Positions 56,660-64,000 of a stretch of DNA of 64,000 nucleotides are shown here, in pieces (position 1 is the first letter of the stretch; the number at the start of each line of letters is the position of its first letter). The DNA is taken from contig CM066302.1 in NCBI GenBank assembly GCA_033807695.1, positions 3,658,001 through 3,722,000 of the forward strand. The letters are read 5' to 3'. The stretch is from Daedaleopsis sinensis. Taxonomy: Eukaryota > Basidiomycota > Agaricomycetes > Polyporales > Polyporaceae. The position numbers were made by a program, and so were the translations under genes. The notes beneath the pieces were generated by a model. It was given only the letters and a program-made list of their open reading frames with translations. It did no database searches and was not told where the DNA came from.

Positions 56660-57838
56660 TGCTGTAGGTAGCGGTCGGTCCGGTGTGCGCAAGGTGGTGC
56701 GGGATACTATAGTCGCGATGCCAAGTCTCGCAAACTGGCACTTTTATACATCTTCAGACCCACCAGCTACAGCTCGAGCTTGAGCAATGAGAGACCTTGA
56801 GGAGGGTTATGCGGGGCGCGCTTCACGGACATATTATTTGTTTCCCGATCGACCGGCGACCTCGGACTTTATGGTGGTTTTGCTCACTAACACCTCTGCT
56901 CGTGACAACGACAACTCCGAGATTCCGATTCAACGTTAACTTGCGCGGGATTCGGATGTTTACTACAGATGGATGAGTCGCATCAGTCGCATGTAAGACT
57001 CGCAGCATGTCCGAAAGGCTGTTTGATCTGCGTCATGGGATCAGTATGAGAGCACAGAGTCGGATTAGCACGTCAGGTATGCATTACTCACGTGAACACG
57101 TTTTGCGAGTCCATTTTTCAGAACACTGTGCTACAGAGACACAGATGGTACAGGTCGGAAGATACGGATCTGCTGCATAGACAGCTTGCGTCAGCGAGAC
57201 ATCTAGAAACTAAAGGCTAGTTGAGAAATGCTCACTTTCGTTCGTGCAGGTATTGATTCCTCTTCCATCATCGGCACAAGTAGACACTTCTTCAGCGCTG
57301 AGTGTAATGGCGCAACATCACTAGTCCGAACGTCCCGAGCGTACACACAGCACCGTTGACAGACTTGCGATCGGAGGTGGGACTGTCGACTCGATAGTGA
57401 GAATGTGTCGAAAAATCACACGGATTTCGGCAGAAAAGACATACACATCAGCAGGATAGCGTCGAGCACAATATTAACCGTAGCGTGAGCGGGCTTGAGG
57501 CTGTTGTAGGCCGCTGGTTGTAGTATTCGTAGGTGCCATAGCGGTGGTGGCCAACTTCAAGTTGCGATTAATGGGAGTAGATCTAAGCGCCGTCACTGCT
57601 GCCGCCGAGCCTTGTTCCCCCTCCTCCTTGACCACGACCACGACCCCCTCCTCCCCAATGCTCTTCCTGGAAAGTCTGAACTGAAATTGTACTCGAGGCG
57701 GCCATCTCCTTGCGGGCAGTGTAAGCTATTACCACTGGGATTGTACGCCACTGACGTCTCGAGGAGGTCTTGTCTCTCGTGGTTGCTACCCCTGACTCCT
57801 GAGAAGGCTCTCTTGCACACACTCACATCTGGACGAAC
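56660..57838. other. Intergenic region before the MYND tandem pair
   Basis: About 1.2 kb with no supported gene. A block around 57605-57660 is C-rich (CCCCCTCCTCC, CACGACCACGACC). Confidence 0.45.
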
Positions 57839-59245
57839 ATGGAGGCACCGTCTTTGACTAGACATGAAACACTTTCCGTTCTGAAAGCTATGGGTATCAA
57901 CCTACCTGTCGACACCAAGCTCTCTGACAACGTTCTCGACAAACGCCTACGCGATGCTCTCGACGCGTCCCAGTACAAAGAGAAGCTCTCGTCTCTCACC
58001 GACCTCTCATCCGTGCCGACATGGCCGATGGCGGGCCCAGGAGACTCGGACACCACTTCTATGCGCTCTGTCTACGAAGCAGTTCGAAGAGGCAACATGC
58101 AGGAGGCCCGACACAACGAGGCGGTAGCTCTCAGGACAGGGAGTCGGCAACCTCCCGAACTCTTCGTTGATCCGTTCATGGACTTGAGGCAGACGGTTAT
58201 GAGCATCGCAGGGTTTCTTGACAAGGGAGCACGGTGGTGGGGCATTCACGACCAGCAGAATCAGCAATGCGGGATCAACATGCGGGTACGTTCTTCTATT
58301 CTATATAAAGACTACAGAACGCAGTGTTGATCAAGTTGGATCATGTTGGACTGCGTGCAGGTGATATCTGTGCGAGAAGTCGAACCAAAGACTCCTGCGA
58401 TTGTGGTGCTCTACCGAGCTATCGACCGCTCCTCTGCCACCGAAGGTGTACAATGGATCATGAGCCAATCAGCCAACGCCTCCCTAGTCGCCAACGGCGG
58501 ACTCTTCATCAACGCAACACCCTTGGAGCAGAAGGTTATCCTCAAGGTTCTTAATTCGAATGCGCACTTGGTCCCGCCCGACTTCGTGATCGATAAGCAG
58601 CCCGGAGACGATTTCGACGTGCTGGCAAAGCTAAACGACAGGCAAGGCTGCATCGTATGTGGGAAGAAGACGGCAAGTCGTTGTGCCCAATGCCAGTCTG
58701 TCTCGTACTGTGGTGTCGGTTCGTGCAGTGTGCTACATTCTACGAGTCGACGACTGACGGGTTCATCGTCAGAATGCCAACGTGCCGACTGGAAGGAACA
58801 CAAGTCCACTTGCCGCTCTCTGAAAGGCGGCCGCTGGTGCACCGCAACGGTCCGTCACACGCTCCCGGGGCTCGAAGACATGTTCCTCTCGACGGTCAAC
58901 AAGTTCACCACCTCGCCCAGCGACACCCCTATCCTCGACCCCAGTGAGCATGCGAATACCCCTCCACCAAACGTCTGGGGCGACAAGCTCTTCCTCGTGA
59001 AGATCCAGATCGGACTTAATCCGGCGGCGCCGCGGTACATGATGATATACGACATGAAGCGCTCCTTCCAGGTGTTCTTGTGTCCTGCCGAGAACCCGCT
59101 GCTGTTCGAGGACCTGCACGCCGAGATGACTGGTGTACGAGGCGGATATAGGGGCATCAAAATGTACAGGTGGGCGAAGAGGACCGGTGATTGGCAGTTC
59201 GACATCTGCGTGGACCGCGAGCCCCAGACAGACATTCAATGGTAA
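57839..59245 (+). CDS. MYND zinc-finger protein, family member 3
   Basis: Third paralogue, first of a tandem pair. Exons 57839-58285, 58361-58718 and 58773-59245 give 425 residues. The N-terminal block reads TLSVLKAMGINLPVDTKLSD and LDKRLRDALDASQYKEK; the middle has TPAIVVLYRAIDRSS and TPLEQKVILKVLNSNAHLVP. It lacks about 20 residues found in members 1 and 4 just before FDVLAKLNDRQG. The finger is complete: CIVCGKKTASRCAQCQSVSY, CGVECQRADWKEHKSTC. After it come RWCTATVRHTLPGLEDMF, WGDKLFLVKIQI, IYDMKRSFQVFL and the tail KMYRWAKRTGDWQFDICVD. It is closest to members 1 and 4 by eye and looks functional. The ATG at 57839 sets the family N-terminus. Confidence 0.87.
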
Positions 59246-59436
59246 CTTTATGTATACGCATCTGTACTACGAGCTCGTCAGGCTTTCTGTATTCTTCCGA
59301 CGCCCAACATGCGAGGAGCTTGCTGTGATGCGACAAAGCGGCACACGTGTACGTCATATAACAGCATCCACACCTTTCACCGGTTGAACTTCAGCTTCAA
59401 CCGTCACTCCCTCAAGTCCACAAAGTTTTAAAAGGC

Positions 59437-60902
59437 ATGGAACCACTCACACGAAAAGAAACACTCCAGGTGCTGGATTCGATGGGCATCGAAATCCCTA
59501 CCGACGCCAAGTTTTCCCTGGAAAACCTCGACAAACGCCTGTGCAGCGCCCTCGATGCGGCACAGTACAAAGACCGCCTCCCGCCCACACTCGACATCAA
59601 CGCGCTCCCCGAGTGGCCCATGTGCCACTCGCCCGAGGGGGAAAAGGACGCCTCTGTAGGCCGCTCACTCCTCGAGGCGGTCAAACGCGGCAACTGGCAC
59701 GAGGCGTTGCGCAACTCCGAGGCTAAGAAAGCGGGGCTCAGGTCCGCGCAGCCTGCGTTGTATACCGACCCGTTCATGGACCTCCGCCAGACGGTTATGG
59801 GGGTCGGAAACTTTCTCGACATCGGCGCGAAATGTTGCTTCTTGGAAGACAAAGACGAACAGTCCGCCTTGAACATACGGGTGCGTCCAAACTGGCTCGC
59901 TTACAGACAGTTTCGCAGTCAGGCTGATAACCTGTTCGGCGCCGCAGTTTATCTCCGTGCGCGAGATCAACGCGGAGACACCCGCGATCGTCGTCGTGTA
60001 CCGCGCATACAACCGCTCGACGGCCCTGGAAGGCGCGGACTGGCTGTACGACCAGCTCGACCAGAACCCAGAGCACATCGGCGACACTCTGATGAAGGTC
60101 CACGCGACGCCGCTCGAGCAGAAGTTGCTCCTGCGCGTGCTCACGCAGAACGCGGCGCTCCTCCCGTCGGACTTCCGCGTGCACAAGCAGCCCGGCGAGC
60201 GCCAGTTCGCCGCGTCGGTGCTCCTCCCGGTGGGCCCGCTCGAGTTCGACGCGCTCTCGAAGCTGAACAGCAAGACGTGCTGCGCCGTGTGCGGCCGCTC
60301 GGCCGAGCACCGGTGCTCGCAGTGCCAGTCCGTGTCGTACTGCACGCCCAGTGAGTCGTCATGCGCTACCATATGTGCTGCTTGCTTTCACCCTCACCCG
60401 GATGCTGATGCGGCGGTCGTCAGAGTGCCAGAAGGCCGACTGGTCGGAGCACAAGGCCTTCTGCCGCTCGCTCAACGGCGGGCGATGGGTCACGCTCCGG
60501 ACGCGGCCTGGCCCGTAGGGCGTGACGGAGGACATGTACGTCGCGTTCTTGAACCGCCGGAGCAGCACCAGCCGCAGCCTCCTCGACATGGCGCCGACCA
60601 AAGCCGACCCGTCCTCGCCGCCGCCGAACATCTGGGGCCCCCGCTTGTTCCTCATGAAGATCCAAATCGCGCTGACCACCGTTGGGCGGAGCGAATTCCT
60701 GCTGTACGACCGGAAGCGGTCGTTCAAGCTGTTCGCGTACCAGGCAGACCAGCGGGGCGTGTTCGGCGAGCTGGACGCGGAGATGGTGGGCCCGCGCGGG
60801 GGGTATGGTGGGGCGAAGATGTATAGGTGGGCGAAGAGGACGGGCGATTGGGAGTTCAGCATCTGCGTGGATCGCGAACCCCAGACAGACATGAAATGGT
60901 GA
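59437..60902 (+). pseudogene. MYND zinc-finger protein, family member 4, with an in-frame stop
   Basis: Fourth paralogue, 191 bp after member 3 on the same strand. Exons 59437-59880, 59948-60350 and 60424-60902 preserve the family structure and would read 441 residues but for a TAG at 60516-60518, which ends the product at residue 313. Upstream, all is intact: TLQVLDSMGIEIPTDAKFS, LDKRLCSALDAAQYKDRLPP, TPLEQKLLLRVLTQNAALLP and the finger CAVCGRSAEHRCSQCQSVSY, CTPKCQKADWSEHKAFC. After the stop the frame stays open and well conserved (LYDRKRSFKLFAYQ, KMYRWAKRTGDWEFSICVD). In member 3 the same place reads TLPGLEDMF without an intron. So this is a young pseudogene, a truncated but finger-bearing protein, a read-through gene or a sequence error. 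Confidence 0.8.
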
Positions 60903-61210
60903 AGATCTCGAACCTAGTCACTAGGGCACGAGTCTTTGAGATCCGTCCGCGTCCTAAAGCGGGCCTTGAGTTTTCGAGAGCCGCAGATCCGAGATCGATG
61001 TCTACGTATGTGAACGCCTCAGGCCTCACTGAGGGCTCCATGGTCTACAGCAGCGATAGTATTGTAATTATAAGTCAAGTCCGTGTTGTGCTATGCTCGT
61101 AAGTGATTCTAGATCTAAAGTCCTTCGAAGTCCGTGTACTATCATTACTTCATCAAGAATAAGAGGTGATCAAGATGAAAAGAAATGAAGAAGACAATCA
61201 AAGAGAAGTC
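60903..61210. other. Convergent intergenic region
   Basis: 308 bp between the MYND 4 locus (plus) and F-box gene 2 (minus), A-rich around 61170-61205. No gene was seen. Confidence 0.5.
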
Positions 61211-62325
61211 CTACTGAACCACTCGCTCTGGATCCTGCTGGGGTGCAACCGGAGACTTGTTGAAGCAAGTTCTATCTGGCTGTGTCCAGCATCCCGCGCG
61301 ACCGTCGCTCCAGTGCGCCCACTCTGCCGCAGCGAGCTGCTGGTACGTCTCCTTAGTGGGACGAGGGGCAGGCGGCAGCAAGGCCCACTCTAGCGTCGAG
61401 TTCTCGTGAACTTGACGCAAAGCGTCCATGAAATCGGCATAGCAAAGCCTTCGGATCCCCCAGCGACCTCTGGAGGGGGCCTGGACCACCTGCAGCGCAA
61501 GGAAGTCAAGCTTTTCAAATCTGTACGGGCTATCGCCCCCCTTGACCGCTTTGAGGCCTGAATAGACATGGTTCAAGCCAGTGAGTCCAGCGTCTTGTAG
61601 TTAGGAAAAGGGTCTAAGTACGTACCAGTGCTGTAGCCCAGGTCGTCGACGAACTGAGCATCCCAGTAGTCGAGGTGGGAGAGATGGAGGTGCGTGAGGC
61701 GAGGTGCGCAAGCGGCCCACTGGGGCCGGCCCCCCATGGCGCTCTCCCGCACGATGTGCAGGTGCGTCAGGCTCGGAAGGGAGGGGAGAGCACTCGCGTG
61801 CGGGAATCCCGCACATCCACCGAAGATCTGGAGCTCCTGCAGGCGCAGAAACGCCCGAGCACCGATCGCGGGCATGCGGAGAGGGTCCGGCGTGTACGCG
61901 GTCGGGTTCAGGACGAAGAGCGTGCGGAGGTCGGGCCCAACAAGGTCGAACAGGGCGATCACATCTCGGTCGTACTCTTCCTGCTCGGGATCCGCTTCCC
62001 CGGGTCGGCGCGGCGCGTCCTGCTTTTCCTTCCGCTGCGCGAGGGCGAGGAAGAGGTGGCGGACTGCGGGCGTCGTGCAGCCTGCTGACTGGGCGAGTTC
62101 GCGCTCCGCGGTGAGGAAGGCGAGAAATTGGCGGAGCTGTTCAGGAGAGCTCGAGGTGATGGAGACGGAGGTAAAGCGGGCGGGGCGGGAGGCGGCGTGG
62201 ACGGTTTTGGATACGAGCGCGAGGGAGCGTCCGGTGCACCCGCCGTCCTGCGAGCATGCGAGAGTATAAATGATCTCGAGGAGTTCAGTGGGGAGTCGGT
62301 CAAAAAGGTTCCTGTCGTTGCCCAT
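61211..62325 (-). CDS. F-box-like protein
   Basis: Predicted SCF-type adaptor. Exons 61626-62325 and 61211-61557 give 348 residues. The F-box is at about 7-45 (LFDRLPTELLEIIYTLAC, then SLALVSKTVHAASRPARF). The rest has loose leucine-rich text: LRTLFVLNPTA, LRLQELQIFGGCAGF, LPSLTHLHIVRESAM and PRLTHLHLSHLDYWD. This order is common in Agaricomycete F-box proteins. The 68-nt intron falls after GYST, in phase. The N-terminus opens MGNDRNLFDRLP with a good start context. No repeat with F-box gene 1 can be seen beyond general family traits. Confidence 0.75.
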
Positions 62326-63299
62326 CTAGAGACAAAATAGTTGAGCATGGTTCAAAGGTTGAGTAACCGTGAGGATTCACCAGAGGCAGCTTGGAAGGAA
62401 TCGGAGAGAAACCGCTCGAGAAGAGATGATGGAGAATGGACATGTCCACCGTGAAGAGTCGTGCCAGAGGGCGTGATGTCAAAGGGCGAAAAGGTGTCGA
62501 TATATAAGAGAAGTTGAAGTCGTAACAAGGCGGGCGGCGTGAAGTGTCGTGAGTATGTAGTTTCTGGTTGCGTCCGCGCAGCGACAGCACCTTTATATGC
62601 GTTCCTGACATGTGCCATAATACCGGTACTGCCAGTGCAAGTGCCATTGTAACAGACTGTAACGGGGTCGTAAAGGGTCGTAACTGGTCGCAACGCGGCA
62701 GGAGCCCTGCCTTCTCGATGGCAGTGCCTGGACCTGCAGGGGTGTGGGATTTTCAAGGGTGTCACCGTACCTGATACTTACAACAACAAAAAAGCGTGCA
62801 TCGCCTTGCTCGGGGCGGGAGTCTACGCAGTCTAATAATAATACCAACAACAAAGCTGCTGCGACTCGCGAGGAGCTTAGTACAATATCACTGTATTAGC
62901 CTCCTTTGTGGGTGATAGAGAACAAAAACACTGACAGGTAATGCAGAATGTGGCACTAGTGGTACAAGATTCGAGTAAGCTTCAGGCTTGGACGAGCTCC
63001 GGCTGTCACGGACGCGGGTCGCATGTGAGACATTCAACGATAATGCGGCCAGCCAGTGCAACGGCAGGTTACACGACTGTTACACGCGGCTCCGAGTCTG
63101 CTCATCGGAGGTCGGGATGGGGTGGCGGTGTACGGTTGGCCAGAGGAGGAGGAGGATGGTATTTAGGAGGGTAAGTTCAGCCGCACTGAGCGTGAGACAC
63201 GTCAACCCGCGTGTTTCACAATTAAATTCACACAACTTGTCACCCAGACGCCGAATCCGGAGAGCCAGGCGTTCGATCCCTCACAAAACCATTTCATAC
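62326..63299. other. Intergenic region
   Basis: About 970 bp. TATATATCG on the minus strand near 62498 may be a distant TATA-like element of F-box gene 2. GGTCGTAA repeats (62670-62695) and AATAATAATACCAACAACAA (62834) are simple-sequence patches. No gene was seen. Confidence 0.45.
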
Positions 63300-64000
63300 A
63301 CATGCCACTATCTAGTTTTTCTGACTCTGCAAAATGGCCGTGGTAGCTACTACTGCATCTGAACATAATATATAGTCGTAGATCTCCTCAGGAAACACTC
63401 TGGAGGAGGTTGGTAGCCGGGCGCCTAATAGATACTCTTACTAAACCGGTAAGTAAGTGATATTCACCTCCCGAGTCGGAGGCGCTGGCAGCTTCTGAGG
63501 CCCTGGTTACTCCCCGGTTTGTCAAAGTGTTTATAGAATGAGTGACTTGCTCCTCAGTCATGCCTAGAGCTCTCGTGCTCAAAAGTCAGGCTAAAGGTTA
63601 GAGATTACATGACAACTGGAAACTTAGCGACTAGTTGGATACTTCTTATCTAATAACCCCGGTTTGGTATGTCATAGGCGCCCGTCTGAATCGCCCCAGG
63701 AATGTTTCTATGTTCGTTCTAAGGTAGGTTTAGCCATAAAATCTCGCCTGTCGAGCCAGAATTGATGGAAAATGGCATGGGTACGATATGGGTTTACAGG
63801 GGATCGAACGCCTGGCTTGCCGGATTCGGCGTCTGCATGCTAGTTGGTGTGCATTTGTTCCGGAAATGTTATAGGCGCCCGCTGCTAAACCCCCTCCCAG
63901 AGTGTTTTCTGACGAGGTCTACGACTCTGTATGATGTTCAGAGGCGGTAGTAGCTACTTCGGCCCTTTTGCGGAGCCAGAAAAGCTAGATAATGGCATGT
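63300..64000. mobile_element. Non-autonomous TIR element (MITE-like), right end at or beyond the window edge
   Basis: About 131 bp at 63300-63430 match the reverse complement of 63870-64000 at roughly 85% by eye. Shared blocks include GTAGCTACTAC, CTCTGAACAT or CATCTGAACAT, AGTCGTAGA, AAACACTCTGG and GGGCGCCTA. Both arms begin ACATGCCA, which may be the terminus, though the right arm touches the last base, so it may go on. The 440-bp interior has no coding capacity, and holds partial copies of arm text (GAGCCAGAA..TGG.AAATGGCATG at about 63754 and TAGGCGCCCG at about 63676). No transposase is present. Confidence 0.75.

Noticed and set aside
60351..60423. Explaining the TAG of MYND member 4 by alternative splicing of intron 2
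   Set aside because: The intron ends at 60423, 93 bp before the stop, and moving its acceptor downstream would remove the second half of the zinc finger.
1..64000. CRISPR arrays, rRNA genes, prophage or bacterial operons
   Set aside because: No regular spaced repeats, no rRNA sequence and no operon layout; every recognised gene is eukaryotic with spliceosomal introns or, in one case, intronless.

Overview
This is nuclear DNA from a filamentous basidiomycete, most likely an Agaricomycete such as a polypore (the lineage is inferred from gene content; the species cannot be named). Genes are dense and on both strands. Almost all carry short GT-AG introns of about 50-80 nt with CTNAY branch points, exons are GC-rich, and products include nucleoporins, BRO1, MICOS and eIF2. 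No bacterial operons, CRISPR or rRNA were seen. Exon boundaries were worked out by hand from splice signals, reading phase and family conservation; every multi-exon model given closes in phase.

Left part (1-24.5 kb) is mostly conserved housekeeping: CAF-1 WD40 subunit (5' end only), an FG nucleoporin (Nup54/57), a BAH+PHD chromatin reader, an S9 prolyl-oligopeptidase-like peptidase, an RNase III-fold mitochondrial ribosomal protein divergent from a MIC12-like MICOS subunit, a 17-exon secreted catalase, eIF2-beta divergent from ATP synthase gamma, BRO1, a secreted ferritin-like protein and a HAD phosphatase.

Middle (25-50 kb) is more accessory: an F-box gene with an apparent 1-base frameshift, a multi-spanning membrane protein, two genes of a MYND zinc-finger family, a CaM-kinase-I-like kinase, tRNA-Arg(CCG), an intronless BAHD-like acyltransferase, a REEP/Yop1-like protein, a secreted endonuclease/exonuclease/phosphatase-fold enzyme and an 832-aa coiled-coil/proline-rich protein of unknown function.

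Right part (50-64 kb) has a fungal AAA ATPase, an MDR oxidoreductase, a tandem pair of the MYND family, a second F-box gene and a terminal-inverted-repeat element that reaches the window edge.

The main unusual signals are: (i) four MYND paralogues with identical exon structure, of which one has a premature stop and one a C-terminal frameshift; (ii) an inverted, decayed duplicate (about 34.0-34.5 kb) of the promoter and first ~125 codons of the AAA gene at 52 kb, perhaps with a scrap of the neighbouring divergent small gene; (iii) a 578-nt intron full of inverted repeats in the BAH-PHD gene; (iv) the TIR element at 63.3-64.0 kb.
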